From: Candidatus Roslinia caecavium
GTDB lineage: Bacteria > Bacillota > Clostridia > Monoglobales > Monoglobaceae
NCBI GenBank assembly: GCA_904419955.1
Contig: CAJFTO010000002.1
Span: forward strand, 124,001-188,000
Reading direction: 5' to 3'
Length of the DNA stretch: 64,000 nucleotides
The notes below the pieces were generated by a model. The model made no database searches, had not been told where the DNA came from, and saw nothing but the letters and a program-made list of their open reading frames with translations. Positions 34,891 to 45,019 of the stretch are shown in pieces. Each line of letters opens with the position of its first letter. Position 1 is the first letter of the stretch. Made by a program: the position numbers and the translations under genes.

Positions 34891-37800
34891 CAGTATCTAA
34901 AGACTCTTCACCTTCTGTAACAAACTGAACATCACCGCCTACTACTTCGCCAATAGAGGCCGTATAAGTTGTAGGTTCTGTCGACGGTACATTTGTCTCA
35001 ACTATAAAATACTGGAGCTGATCCTTTCCGTCGGGATCCGTCGTCAGCGTATCGGTATACTTAGGGAGATTGCCCGTCAGCGAAGCGCTTGAACCTGCGA
35101 AGTCCTCAGCATAACCGTCGATCCAGATCGTAGGTTTGCCCGCGGCTTCGTCGGTGTTCTGGATATTACCGTCTACCGTCAAAGCGGACGTTCTGGTAAC
35201 GTTCGCGCCCTTCGATACTTCTATACCGCCGAACTCGTTGCCGCTTACGTCAAGTATACTATCGGCTACTACGTTGACCAACGCGCCGTTTACCAGCAAA
35301 CCCGCGTCGCCGCCCGAAAGGCTGACTCCGTTTAGGTATACTATAGTCTGGTTAGTGGTCGTAGTCGGTTCGTCTGGATTTATCGCAGAAGCGTCGTACG
35401 CCTGAAGCGCATACTGGCCGCTCCAACCCTCGCCCTGGTCTACTACCGCTATATTGATGTTCTCAAACGCAACAAGACCGCTTGTTACAACTATACCGTC
35501 CTTATCGGAAGCTCCCGTAGCCTGAGGCGTGACCGTTATGGTCTTCTCAGCGTCCGCGCCCTTTATCGTAACGGGGTTGGTTCTGCTTATAGCTATCGTA
35601 GCGTCCGACGTTATGTCCTCTGCGACCGTGATGGTCTCGATGTCTTCGTTAGCGAGAGCCGTCTGCAGCTCGTCCAACGTTCTTACAGTAGCCTCGGTCA
35701 CAGGAGTTGCGCTGGGTTCAGCCGTAGGCTCCGCAGTCGGTTCCGCGGTCGGTTCTGCCGTAGGTTCGGGAACGGCTTCTCCGAAGAGAGCCGTGAGCGT
35801 CAAGTCGCTCTCGGGCATTGTGAAGCTGTAGTAACCTTCAGCGCCGTCGATAGCAGTTATCGTTACGCCCTCTACGCTCGACGTGATGTTAGCAACGTCT
35901 ATAGCAGGAACGGCGTGCAGATATACCGTCTCGCCGCCTTCGTAGCCCGTGTAGTCTTCCGCAAGCTCAGCCGCTGCCGCGTCGTTCGCAACAACTTTGA
36001 GCGCAGTCAAATATGAACCTCTATTTTGCGTAAGCGAAATAGTTACTTGACCGGATTCCGCAACAGTAAACGCGCCTTGAGCAACACCCACATTTATGCT
36101 GCTCTCGCCTTCCGTACCCATCCAAGTCATGGATCCAATTCGCGTCTGGTTCTCATAGGTATTGATTGCAGCGCCGCCGTTTACAGATACGGACCAGCCT
36201 CTGCCGTCATACTCTCTCTGAAGCAGATAAATCGTATAATCGCCGGCCGCTAAGTCGAACGTTAACGCCTCCTCAACAACGCTACTATACTGAGGATACT
36301 CGGTCAATAACGTATCCGCCGCCCCAAATAATGTATCCGCCAAACCTGCGTAATTTTCATTTGCGCTAAACGTAGCGTCGCTTGGATAACTCTGAACGTC
36401 TCCAGTCGTTATATCGCCTATTTTATAAGTTGTTCCGGCAACTTTTGGCTCCGGTTCTGCCGTGGGTTCCGCCGTAGGCTCAGCCGTGGGTTCCATACCC
36501 GGAACCGAGTCTACGACTTCAAAAGTAGCCGTCGGAGCATCCGTTCCAGTTTTATCAAGCGTTAAAGTATACGTATCCGGTTCTACCGGAGCCGTAGGTT
36601 CAGCCGTAGCTTCGCCAGCAGGAGCGGTAGGCTCCGCCGTCGGTTCTGCGGTCGGTTCGGGAACAGCTTCTCCGAAGAGAGCCGTGAGCGTTAAGTCGCT
36701 CTCGGGCATTGTGAAGCTGTAGTAGCCCTCGGCGCCGTCTATCGCAGTCACCGTCACGCCTTCTACGCTCGAGGTGATGTTAGCCGCGTCTATAGCGGGA
36801 TCAGCGTGGAGATATACCGTCTCGCCGCCTTCGTAGCCCGTATAGTCTTCCGCGAGCTCAGCCGCAGCCGCAGCGCTCGGAGCGAACTCAAAACCTAAGA
36901 ACTGACCCGTAACGCCTCTTGTATACAGGATGTACTGATGTCCTTCTACTATATTAAATTCGCTTGTAACTGCTCCGCCGCCTTCAGGAACAGTTTCCGT
37001 ATCGGCTTGCTCGGAATCTATCGTGTTATCCCACAGACGTATCGTTCTGTCTCCTGCCGCTACGCCGACATATGTCGTCAGCGTACCGTTCGCTTTCGCG
37101 TTGACCAACAGCGTAGTCTGATTATCAGAGTTTTGAGGGATCTGACCGCCCGCGCTGGTCACAGAATCTACGTGCGCCGTTATGTTCGAAGTACCGCCCA
37201 TGCGGAATATGAACTGGTAGCCTTCGCCAAAACCGTCGACCGAATACTGGCTTTCAGCCGCCGAAGCCGCCCATACAGCCGTTACTGTCAGGTTATCGTC
37301 GTCGAATATAACTTCGTCGTTGCCGAACGAAGTCGAGCTTGTCGGATAGTATACCGAGTTTGCCGAAGTCGCCGGGGTAGTCGGTTCAGCCGGAGCCTCG
37401 GTCGGCTCAGCCGGAGCTTCCGTAGCCTGGCCGGGAACTTCATCCACTACCTCGAATGTAGCGGCGTCCGCTTCGGTACCCGTCTTATCGAGCGTCAGCG
37501 TATATGTATCGGGTTCTACCGGAGCCGTAGGCTCTGCAGTAGCTTCGCCTGCCGGAGCCGTGGGTTCGCCCGCGGGAGCCGTCGGCTCAGCCGTAGGTTC
37601 GCCTGCCGGAGTCGTCGGTTCCGCAGGTTCCTGAGTAGGAGCCGGAGACGGCGGAGCCGTTACGTCCGTGATCGTTATCTCTATAGTCGAACCCTCCGGA
37701 ACGTTTTCGGGGATCGTAAAGGTGATATCGCCCGTCTCGGGGTCTACCGTTACGTCTTCAATCGTTATATCGTCTTCGCCTTCAGGCGTTATGATAACTA

Positions 37801-39169
37801 CGTCAGCGCCGCTTACTATGCTGCCGTCGGACGTCTCGGTATTATATGTAACTTCTTCGCCGGGAACAGCGTAAGCCGTATCGGCGTCAGCCGTAACGTC
37901 AACGCCTTCCGGAGCCGAAACTTCCGGACGAGTTACTATAGCTACCGTACCCTCGTCGGGAGTGAATATTGCATAGAATGTCGTATCGCCCGTTATAACA
38001 TATGTAGACAGATCTAAAACTTCGTCCGCCGCAGCGTATCTGTCAGTAGACCAACCTACGAACGTGAAGCCTTCCCTTGCGGGCTCCTCTGTCGGAACCG
38101 TGGGATAGCCGCCGGTCTCTATGCTGTCGCTTACTATAACGCCGGATCCGTTGTTATAGTCGAAGTTTACCTCCGCCATATTGTCCGCAGTAGCGGTAGG
38201 TTGTCCGGGAACAGCCGTAGGCGTAGCCTGACCGGGTCTCAGTGTAGCCGTCGGAGCCGGAGTCCTTCTCGAACCGCCGGTACCGCCGCCGCCCCAGCTG
38301 GTGATCAGCGAACTGGTATCGTCGTCGGGAGTCGTGTTGACGTCCTCTACCACGTTCGTTCCGCTGGTTACGAGGTTAACGTTAGGAGAAAGGTTAACTA
38401 TCTTGCCGCTTATCTGCGAACCCGATACCGTTACCGTACCGCTCGCAGACTCGGAGATAACTATGCCGTCCGCTATAATACCGTTTATCGTCAAATCGCC
38501 GTTGGACTTAACTACAACGATACCGCTTACGTACTGAGCGTCGACAGTACCGGGCTCAGTGATGTAGAGCTTAACTATGTTGTCGATTATAGTGACTATC
38601 TCCGCTCTTGTAATCGTGTCCTGAGGTCTGAAGCCGTTAGCGTCGCCCTGAACATAACCGTTAGCGGTCATAGCGCCGATCGACTCCGCAGCCCAATCCG
38701 AGATCTGAGCGTAGTCGGAGTATTGGGTTATAGACGTATCGAACGCCGTAACGCCGAACGCGCGAGCTATCGCGGTAGTCGCTTCTTCACGCGTCATGTT
38801 AGAGTTAGGCGTCATCGTGCCGTCGCCGTTGCCGTTGAGCACGCCCGCGGCGTTGAGCTTAAGCACTGCGTCTGCAAACCAGTCGGATGAAGCGACGTCA
38901 CTGAACGTGTTAGAGCTTACCGTCGTATACGAAAGCACATTGTTCAAAACCGTCGCTACCTCCGCGCGCGTTATTGAATCGTCCGGACGGAATGTTCCGT
39001 CGCCGTAACCCTGGATAACGCCGCGGTCGCTCCATGTGTCTATAGCGGCCTCGGCCCAGTGTCCTGTGGTATCGTCGAACGCCGCCGCGGATACTGTGAC
39101 TACGCTAAGCGTTGATAAAACCATAGCTATAGCAAGTATTGCCGACAGCGCTCTTCTTGTCTTACTCAT
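34838..39169 (-). CDS. SLH-anchored surface protein, N-terminal part (frameshifted gene)
   Basis: 1443 residues, paralogue of the protein at 24255. Signal peptide about 1-28 (RRALSAILAIAMVLSTLSVV), three SLH repeats (about 30-190), the same ~70-residue module (DLTINGIIADGIVISESASG), an InlB-like repeat (REGFTFVGWSTDRY) and long Thr/Pro/Glu/Ala linkers. Two near-identical blocks with YTGYEGGETVYLHA and YYSFTMPESDLTLTALFGE (35755-35977 and 36655-36877) and two TYTLTLDKTGT blocks are internal duplications. A CBM-like domain precedes each of the main blocks. The frame ends early in LLHGLLQTISLSIMA after a slip in an A-run; the intact protein would have about 2235 residues. Probably a wall-bound binding protein. 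Confidence 0.8.
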   Translation of the reverse strand: MSKTRRALSAILAIAMVLSTLSVVTVSAAAFDDTTGHWAEAAIDTWSDRGVIQGYGDGTFRPDDSITRAEVATVLNNVLSYTTVSSNTFSDVASSDWFADAVLKLNAAGVLNGNGDGTMTPNSNMTREEATTAIARAFGVTAFDTSITQYSDYAQISDWAAESIGAMTANGYVQGDANGFRPQDTITRAEIVTIIDNIVKLYITEPGTVDAQYVSGIVVVKSNGDLTINGIIADGIVISESASGTVTVSGSQISGKIVNLSPNVNLVTSGTNVVEDVNTTPDDDTSSLITSWGGGGTGGSRRTPAPTATLRPGQATPTAVPGQPTATADNMAEVNFDYNNGSGVIVSDSIETGGYPTVPTEEPAREGFTFVGWSTDRYAAADEVLDLSTYVITGDTTFYAIFTPDEGTVAIVTRPEVSAPEGVDVTADADTAYAVPGEEVTYNTETSDGSIVSGADVVIITPEGEDDITIEDVTVDPETGDITFTIPENVPEGSTIEITITDVTAPPSPAPTQEPAEPTTPAGEPTAEPTAPAGEPTAPAGEATAEPTAPVEPDTYTLTLDKTGTEADAATFEVVDEVPGQATEAPAEPTEAPAEPTTPATSANSVYYPTSSTSFGNDEVIFDDDNLTVTAVWAASAAESQYSVDGFGEGYQFIFRMGGTSNITAHVDSVTSAGGQIPQNSDNQTTLLVNAKANGTLTTYVGVAAGDRTIRLWDNTIDSEQADTETVPEGGGAVTSEFNIVEGHQYILYTRGVTGQFLGFEFAPSAAAAAELAEDYTGYEGGETVYLHADPAIDAANITSSVEGVTVTAIDGAEGYYSFTMPESDLTLTALFGEAVPEPTAEPTAEPTAPAGEATAEPTAPVEPDTYTLTLDKTGTDAPTATFEVVDSVPGMEPTAEPTAEPTAEPEPKVAGTTYKIGDITTGDVQSYPSDATFSANENYAGLADTLFGAADTLLTEYPQYSSVVEEALTFDLAAGDYTIYLLQREYDGRGWSVSVNGGAAINTYENQTRIGSMTWMGTEGESSINVGVAQGAFTVAESGQVTISLTQNRGSYLTALKVVANDAAAAELAEDYTGYEGGETVYLHAVPAIDVANITSSVEGVTITAIDGAEGYYSFTMPESDLTLTALFGEAVPEPTAEPTAEPTAEPTAEPSATPVTEATVRTLDELQTALANEDIETITVAEDITSDATIAISRTNPVTIKGADAEKTITVTPQATGASDKDGIVVTSGLVAFENINIAVVDQGEGWSGQYALQAYDASAINPDEPTTTTNQTIVYLNGVSLSGGDAGLLVNGALVNVVADSILDVSGNEFGGIEVSKGANVTRTSALTVDGNIQNTDEAAGKPTIWIDGYAEDFAGSSASLTGNLPKYTDTLTTDPDGKDQLQYFIVETNVPSTEPTTYTASIGEVVGGDVQFVTEGEESLDTEKLLHGLLQTISLSIMA
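35755..36877. repeat. Internal direct repeat in the second SLH gene
   Basis: 35755-35977 and 36655-36877 are copies of about 220 bases with mostly silent differences, each coding one InlB-like unit plus the start of a Thr/Pro/Glu/Ala linker. The linkers themselves are short imperfect repeats of GAACCTACGGC-type sequence. Such tracts can recombine or misassemble. Confidence 0.8.
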
Positions 39170-39306
39170 AAGAAAATTTCCCCCTTTTTTGTATTTTTGA
39201 ATTTTTTATGAATAATTAATTTATTTTCCTAAGTAAGCATTATTTTATTGAATTACTGAATTTTCTCCTTTTAATTTAAACATTTTGATAACCATATATT
39301 GCATTT

Positions 39307-39335
39307 ATTATAACACACTCTTTTATCAATTTCAA
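39307..39335 (-). promoter_or_regulatory. Promoter of the second SLH gene
   Basis: TTGAAA, 17 bases, TATAAT on the minus strand, with a leader of about 130 bases. The gap 39170-39567 is AT-rich and otherwise holds only the hairpin at 39463. Confidence 0.7.
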
Positions 39336-39462
39336 TAACTTTTTTGTATTTCTAAGCACACATTTTATACATTATTCATCATATCCAATTTTTGGTTTGA
39401 TTTTTAGGTCATAATGTCCGCGCGCAGTATATTTTGATTTAGCGTCCATATAAACAAATCGA

Positions 39463-39485
39463 GCCGCCCCAGCTATTAGGGCGGC
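39463..39485 (-). terminator. Hairpin downstream of the TPR gene
   Basis: GCCGCCC pairs with GGGCGGC; TCGATTTGTTTAT follows on the minus strand. A weak intrinsic terminator for the TPR gene. Confidence 0.5.
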
Positions 39486-39567
39486 CAATAAAAATATTCG
39501 CAAATTCGTAGCATTTTATGCAAAATCAACCTTGACGCAAAATATGTTACAAGAATTTTTTCAGTAT

Positions 39568-40329
39568 TTATTTCGACTTTAATTCGTTATATAAATTCTC
39601 GATTTCCTCTTTTGATTTTATGCTCAGGAACGAGAACGGCTTTGTAAGCGACTTTTCTATCAGTTCAAGCCCCTTTTCTTTCTCGCCCAGCTCGATCAAG
39701 ACCTCGCCGTAACCGTAATAAGCTTCGGGAAAACGCGGCTCGGGATCCCTTGAAAGCAGTTCCTCGTAGACTTCCGCCGCCTTCTTCAGATCGCCGGTAA
39801 GCGCGTAGCTCTCCGCCAGGTTATCTACTATTATATTGTCGTCCGAGTTGTAGTCGTAGGCTTCGAGATTAAACTCCAGCGCCTTTTCGTACTCGCCCGC
39901 CAGGTTATACATTATGCCTAAGTTTTGGTAGATCGTCGTGGTCTTGTAATCGTCCTCGTAAACCTCCTCGAGCAGCTCGACGGCGGTCTCTATATCGTCT
40001 TCCTTCCACGCCAGCAGAGCCTTGAGCGATTTTATACGATATTTGTCGGCAGTTTTCGGTCTCGCGAGGTTATCCGCCAGGTTGAACGCCTTGCGCGCCG
40101 CGTCCAGCTCGCCGCAGCGGAGGCAGTTATAGCCGTAGAGTATTTTGTTGCCGAGGTTTAGATTTCCTATCTTATCGGCTACGTTGAATATCTTCAGCGC
40201 GCCGAAGTAATCGCCCTTGCTGTACTTATATTTAGCGAACAGCGCGACGATATTCGCGCGTTTTACTACTATTATAATAAGTACGATTATCAGTATCCAT
40301 CTCCATATCGGAACTCCGAACAGTGTCAT
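39568..40329 (-). CDS. Membrane-anchored tetratricopeptide repeat protein
   Basis: 253 residues. One N-terminal membrane helix (WRWILIIVLIIIVV) and then TPR helices through most of the rest (YQNLGIMYNLAGEYEKALEF, DNLAESYALTGDLKKAAEVY, YYGYGEVLIELGEKEKGLEL). TPR domains bind other proteins. AGGAGAAAG precedes ATG 40329. Role unknown. The 280-base gap to asnS is GC-rich and contains two copies of GCGGATAAAAAGC, with no gene seen. Confidence 0.8.
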   Translation of the reverse strand: MTLFGVPIWRWILIIVLIIIVVKRANIVALFAKYKYSKGDYFGALKIFNVADKIGNLNLGNKILYGYNCLRCGELDAARKAFNLADNLARPKTADKYRIKSLKALLAWKEDDIETAVELLEEVYEDDYKTTTIYQNLGIMYNLAGEYEKALEFNLEAYDYNSDDNIIVDNLAESYALTGDLKKAAEVYEELLSRDPEPRFPEAYYGYGEVLIELGEKEKGLELIEKSLTKPFSFLSIKSKEEIENLYNELKSK

Positions 40330-40611
40330 GACTCTTTCTCCTTATATATTTTTTATTTGGCGGCCCGCTCCCGTCTCCCGCCGGTCCGCGTCCTGGCGTC
40401 CCGGGCTTTTTATCCGCCGCTGCGCCAGGACTAACTCCCGGAGCGTAAAACGCCGCCTTATATTTTTCTATAGATCCGCGCGGGTCTTTCTATCCGCGAT
40501 CCCCGCGCCGCAAGCTTGATCCATAAAAATTTTCGCCGCCGCGCTTTTTATCCGCAAAGCAGAATTTTACTCAGCCCGCAAAACGCGCTCCGCACGGGAT
40601 ATATCCTCGCA

Positions 40612-42012
40612 CTAATACATGCTCCCCGCGCATCTGGGATATGGCAGTACGTCGCGGATGTTTGAGACTCCGGTTATATACATAATAAACCGCTCGAAGC
40701 CCAGACCGAAGCCCGCGTGCTTTGTTCCGCCGTAGCGGCGCAGGTCGAGATAACGCTTGTAATCGTCCCGGCTGAGACCGAGCTTGTCCATGCGCGAGAG
40801 CAGTATATCCAGCCGCTCCTCTCTCTGGCTACCGCCTATGATCTCGCCTATCCCCGGGACCAGGCAATCCATCGCCGCGACGGTTTTGTTATCGTCGTTC
40901 ATGCGCATATAAAACGCTTTGATCTCTTTCGGGTAGTCGGTCACGAAGACGGGCTTTTTAAATACGTTTTCCGTCAAGTACCTCTCGTGCTCGGTCTGAA
41001 GATCCATACCCCACTCGACCGGATACTTAAACTCGGCGCCGCTGTTTTTGAGTATTTCGACCGCTTCGGTGTAGGTTATTCTCCCGAACTCGCTGCAAAG
41101 CAGATTATTCAGACGCTCTAAGAGACCGTGGTCCATGAATTTATTAAAAAATTCCATCTCGTCCGGAGCCTGGTTTAATATACTCTCTATCAAATACTTA
41201 AGCATATCCTCGGCGAGCCGCATGTCGTCTTCAAGATCCGCGAACGCTATCTCCGGCTCTACCATCCAGAACTCCGCGGCGTGTCTCGCGGTGTTTGAAT
41301 TCTCCGCCCTGAACGTGGGGCCGAAGGTATATATATCCCCGAACGCCATTGCGAATTCCTCGCCCTCGAGCTGACCGCTCACCGTCAGGTTGGCCGGGCG
41401 CGAAAAGAAGTCCTTTGAATAGTCGACCTCTCCGCCCTTCAGAAGCGGTATATCGGAAAGATCCAATGTCGAGACCCTAAACATCTCGCCGGCTCCCTCG
41501 CAGTCGCTCCCGGTTATTATCGGCGTGTGGGCGTATACGAACCCCCTGTCCGCAAAGAAACGGTGAATGTTCTGCGCGGCCAGAGACCGCACTCTGAACA
41601 CCGCCGAGAACGTGTTTGTTCTGGCGCGAAGATGGGGTATGGTTCGCAGATACTCGAAGCTGTGGCGCTTTTTCTGTAGCGGATAGTCGGGGGCGCTCGC
41701 GCCCTCTATCGAAGCGCGCTCGGCCTTCAGTTCGAACGGCTGTTTTGAATCCGGCGTCAGAGCTACCAAGCCGTCGACGCGGAGCGACGCGCCCACGTTC
41801 AGCTTAGACAGCTCCAAAAAGTTGTCGAGCCGGCTTTTTTCCACGACGACCTGAAGATTTTTAAAACAGGATCCGTCGTTTAGCTCGATAAAACCGAACT
41901 CCTTAGACATGCGCTTCGATCGGATCCAGCCGTTTACATTAACCCGGTCTTCGCCGCCGATCGCGGAATTATCAGAATCTTTAAGGTTGTCGTACAGCGT
42001 CTTGATTTTCAT
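40612..42012 (-). CDS. asnS: Asparaginyl-tRNA synthetase
   Basis: 466 residues, the normal size. N-terminal OB-fold ([20 protein letters not shown]) and class II core: motif 2 with [21 protein letters not shown] and motif 3 at the end ([15 protein letters not shown], then [11 protein letters not shown]). Asn-specific features rather than Asp: ends and inserts match AsnS. Charges tRNA-Asn. Sixteen bases after the GNAT gene, likely in one operon. Confidence 0.95.
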   Translation of the reverse strand: MKIKTLYDNLKDSDNSAIGGEDRVNVNGWIRSKRMSKEFGFIELNDGSCFKNLQVVVEKSRLDNFLELSKLNVGASLRVDGLVALTPDSKQPFELKAERASIEGASAPDYPLQKKRHSFEYLRTIPHLRARTNTFSAVFRVRSLAAQNIHRFFADRGFVYAHTPIITGSDCEGAGEMFRVSTLDLSDIPLLKGGEVDYSKDFFSRPANLTVSGQLEGEEFAMAFGDIYTFGPTFRAENSNTARHAAEFWMVEPEIAFADLEDDMRLAEDMLKYLIESILNQAPDEMEFFNKFMDHGLLERLNNLLCSEFGRITYTEAVEILKNSGAEFKYPVEWGMDLQTEHERYLTENVFKKPVFVTDYPKEIKAFYMRMNDDNKTVAAMDCLVPGIGEIIGGSQREERLDILLSRMDKLGLSRDDYKRYLDLRRYGGTKHAGFGLGFERFIMYITGVSNIRDVLPYPRCAGSMY

Positions 42013-42028
42013 TGTTATACCTCCGGCC

Positions 42029-42511
42029 TCAGTCGTATACTTTGATAAGCTCGGCGCGTGGATAGCCGCGGCTCTCCTCTACCGATTTTATGTAAAAGCC
42101 TCTGCCGTAATAAAAACGTATGAGCGGGGTCACGTGCGAACCTGTATGGAGTCTCAGTATCTTTATGTTGTTCTGACGCATCGTCTTATCGACGACGCTC
42201 ATAAGTATCTTTCCTATACCGTTGTTCCGCTGCGTCGATTTGACCGCGAACCTGCTCAGGTACGCTTCCCCGTCGCCGAGCAGCTCGACGCGCACCGCGC
42301 CGACCGGTTCCGAGTCTATAAACACAACGTACACTTCTTTTGTCTCTATATCGTTTTTGACGTCGTCGTACGTCTCGTTGAGCGCCTCGATATCGTAGTC
42401 GAGACCCGCCATTTCACAATATTTCAAAAACGCGTCCTTGGTTATTTTTATTATTGCCGGGATATCCTCCACAGTCGCGCGTTTTACCTCAAAAGCGTAA
42501 AGCTTATCCAA
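42029..42511 (-). CDS. GNAT family N-acetyltransferase
   Basis: 160 residues with GNAT motifs: [20 protein letters not shown], then the acetyl-CoA-binding loop [11 protein letters not shown] and the C-terminal [14 protein letters not shown]. Substrate not predictable. Upstream of asnS by 16 bases. The ~160 bases to argF show no clear promoter or terminator. Confidence 0.85.
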   Translation of the reverse strand: MDKLYAFEVKRATVEDIPAIIKITKDAFLKYCEMAGLDYDIEALNETYDDVKNDIETKEVYVVFIDSEPVGAVRVELLGDGEAYLSRFAVKSTQRNNGIGKILMSVVDKTMRQNNIKILRLHTGSHVTPLIRFYYGRGFYIKSVEESRGYPRAELIKVYD

Positions 42512-42674
42512 TATTATTCACCTGCCAAATTATGTCTTGATATTCTACGCCGCCGGTTATTTGCCGCAGTATTCTCTTCCGGCCGCAAATATCCGCCGAG
42601 CAAAGCCGCTTGAATCTTTTCTAAACCCTCGCCGGCCGCGCGGGCTTGATTCGGGATAATCGCATTCGCTCCCG

Positions 42675-43592
42675 TTATATCATCAAAAGCGCCATGACAG
42701 CTTTTTGAGCGTGAAGTCTGTTTTCCGCTTCGTCGAACACCACGCTTCTCGGTCCGTCGATCACGTCTTCTGTGACCTCGTAGCCCCTGTATGCCGGCAG
42801 GCAGTGGATGAATATGCTGTCCTCCTTGGATTTTCCGAACAGCTCCGAGTTCACCTGATAATCCTTAAACACCTTTACGCGCTCCGCCTTTTCAGCCTCC
42901 CGACCCATGCTTACCCATGTGTCGGTGCAGACCACGTCCGCGCCGGTCACCGCTTCTACGGGGTCGTTGGTTATTATTATTTCAGCGCCTGTCTCCTTAG
43001 CGTCGTCTTTGGCGTTAGCCACTACCTCTTCGTTGCACTCGTAGCCCTTGGGCGTAGCGACGCTCATATCCATACCCGCTTTGGCGCAGGCGTAGAGCAG
43101 CGAATGAGCGACGTTATTGCCGTCTCCGACGTACGCGAGCTTAAGACCGCGCAGTTTGCCTTTGTGCTCGTATACCGTAAGCAGGTCGGCGAGCGCCTGA
43201 CACGGATGCAGAAGATCGGTGAGACCGTTTATCACCGGAACGGAACCGTACTTCGCAAGGTCTAATACGTCCTGATGCGCGTACGTTCTGATCATTATAC
43301 CGTCTACGAATCTGCTCATCACGTTGGCGGTATCGTATATACTCTCCCCTCTGCCGAGCTGCATATCGTTTGCGCTCAGAAACATCGGGTGTCCGCCGAG
43401 CTGGTACATTCCGACCTCGAACGAGATCCTCGTTCTTGTCGAAGACTTGGTAAATATCATTCCAAGCGTCTTTCCCTTTAATATATGATGAGTCTTGCCC
43501 TCTTTCGTCTCTCTTTTGAGCTTTTGAGCCAGCGCGAGGATCTGATTAAACTCCTCGCAGGTTATATCATGTATACTTATCAAATGCTTCAT
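42675..43592 (-). CDS. argF: Ornithine carbamoyltransferase
   Basis: 305 residues. Carbamoyl phosphate site KSSTRTR, HPCQALADL, and the ornithine loop HCLPAYRGYEV are intact; it makes citrulline from ornithine and carbamoyl phosphate in arginine synthesis. Directly follows argD (43-base gap). AGGAGG lies before ATG 43592. Confidence 0.95.
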   Translation of the reverse strand: MKHLISIHDITCEEFNQILALAQKLKRETKEGKTHHILKGKTLGMIFTKSSTRTRISFEVGMYQLGGHPMFLSANDMQLGRGESIYDTANVMSRFVDGIMIRTYAHQDVLDLAKYGSVPVINGLTDLLHPCQALADLLTVYEHKGKLRGLKLAYVGDGNNVAHSLLYACAKAGMDMSVATPKGYECNEEVVANAKDDAKETGAEIIITNDPVEAVTGADVVCTDTWVSMGREAEKAERVKVFKDYQVNSELFGKSKEDSIFIHCLPAYRGYEVTEDVIDGPRSVVFDEAENRLHAQKAVMALLMI

Positions 43593-43635
43593 TATATATT
43601 CCTCCTGAATTTAAATTAATTTATAATATTATAGT

Positions 43636-44847
43636 TCAATATTCTTTTAATATACCGCCGAGGCAGGCTGCCAGCCCGTCTATATCCGCCTTGGTAACGA
43701 CCAGCGGCGGAACCAATCTGAGCGTCCTGTCTCCGATCGCCCCAACGAGATACCCGCTTTCAAACAGTTTATTATTTACCTCTTTGGCGACAGGCTCGCT
43801 AAACTCCAAGCCCTGCATCAACCCGGCGCCCCTGACTTCTTTGACGATCGTATGATTCGCCTTCAGTTCATTCAGTTTTTCCTCGAAATATTCGCCGGTC
43901 TCTTCGGCGTGTTTTAGCAGCCCTTTATTCAGCAACTTATCCAAAACTACCAATCCCGCTCTGGTCGACAGCGGATTGCCGCCGAACGTAGTCCCGTGAT
44001 CGCCGGGTTTGAACGCGTCCGCAATTTTCTCTTTCGCCGCGAATGCTCCAATCGGAACGCCTCCGCCGAGACCTTTAGCCATGGTGAATATATCCGGCTC
44101 TATCCCGTAACGCTCATATGCGAACAGCTTTCCCGTCCTTCCTACGCCGGTCTGGACCTCGTCTACGATCAAAACTATATCGTTCTCGTCGCATATGCGT
44201 CTTACCTCATGGACGAACTCCTTGCTCAGCGGATGCACGCCGCTCTCGCCCTGGATGAGTTCGAGTATTATTCCCGCCGTCTTATCGTTTACCGCGTTTT
44301 TCAGCCCCTCTATATCGTCTCTCTCAATATGCACGAACTTTTCCAAAAGCGGCAAATACGGCTTCTGATATTTAGGCTGTCCCGTAGCCGCCACGGTCGC
44401 GAGCGTTCTGCCGTGGAACGAGTCCAAAAGCGTTACAAACTCGCGTCTTTCGGGTCTGCCGCAGATAAGCTGGTATTTTTTGGCGAGCTTTATCGCGCCC
44501 TCGTTCGCCTCGGCGCCCGTATTCGCAAAGAACACTCTGTCCGCGCAGGTGTTTTCTACCAGCTCCTTTGCGAGACGCGCTTGATTTTCCACATAGTACA
44601 CGCTCGACGTGTGGATCAAATTATCTATCTGCTCCTTAAGAGCCGAAGTGAATTCCTCGTCACCGTAGCCGAGCGAATTTACCGCTATCCCGGCGAAAAA
44701 GTCCTTATATACCTTTCCGTCGGTCGCGGTGAGTTCTATCCCCTTTCCGCTCACAAAGCAGACCGGTATACGGTCTCCGAAGGTATTCATATAGTATTTC
44801 TTATCAAGAGCTATTACCTCGTTTAATCCTAAATGTTTATTCTCCAT
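43636..44847 (-). CDS. argD: Acetylornithine aminotransferase
   Basis: 403 residues, class III PLP aminotransferase. GVGRTGKLFAYE, the PLP-lysine in FTMAKGLGGGVPIGA and GTTFGGNPLS are present; DSFHGRTLATVAATGQPKYQ is the cofactor loop. Converts acetylglutamate semialdehyde to acetylornithine. Paired with argF; the remaining arginine genes are outside the window. No convincing ArgR box was found. Confidence 0.93.
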   Translation of the reverse strand: MENKHLGLNEVIALDKKYYMNTFGDRIPVCFVSGKGIELTATDGKVYKDFFAGIAVNSLGYGDEEFTSALKEQIDNLIHTSSVYYVENQARLAKELVENTCADRVFFANTGAEANEGAIKLAKKYQLICGRPERREFVTLLDSFHGRTLATVAATGQPKYQKPYLPLLEKFVHIERDDIEGLKNAVNDKTAGIILELIQGESGVHPLSKEFVHEVRRICDENDIVLIVDEVQTGVGRTGKLFAYERYGIEPDIFTMAKGLGGGVPIGAFAAKEKIADAFKPGDHGTTFGGNPLSTRAGLVVLDKLLNKGLLKHAEETGEYFEEKLNELKANHTIVKEVRGAGLMQGLEFSEPVAKEVNNKLFESGYLVGAIGDRTLRLVPPLVVTKADIDGLAACLGGILKEY

Positions 44848-44903
44848 TCGTATATCTCCGTTTCGACTTAATTTTTATAGCGTATATCTTATAAAACCAA
44901 AAA

Positions 44904-44936
44904 AGCGGAACAGACGCCAAGGTCTTGCTCCGCTTT
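44904..44936 (-). terminator. Terminator of the rnpA-jag operon
   Basis: On the minus strand AAAGCGGAGCAAGAC pairs imperfectly with GTCTGTTCCGCTTT and runs into TTTTTTGG, about 80 bases after jag. Confidence 0.78.
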
Positions 44937-45019
44937 CGACTCAGTTTATTATGCGACGGCCGGGAAAATTCCCATAAAACTTTTTTCAATCCGTCAATGT
45001 TTAAAACTTAAAGTCCATG

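Noticed and set aside
36938-38017. Open frame of 359 codons opposite the second SLH gene
   Set aside because: Antisense to repetitive coding sequence; the product is a run of Arg, Ser and Tyr from the complement of Ala/Thr/Glu codons.
43593-43635. ArgR box between argD and argF
   Set aside because: The AT-rich stretch has a TGAATTTAAATTAA-like word but only a partial match, so it is not called.
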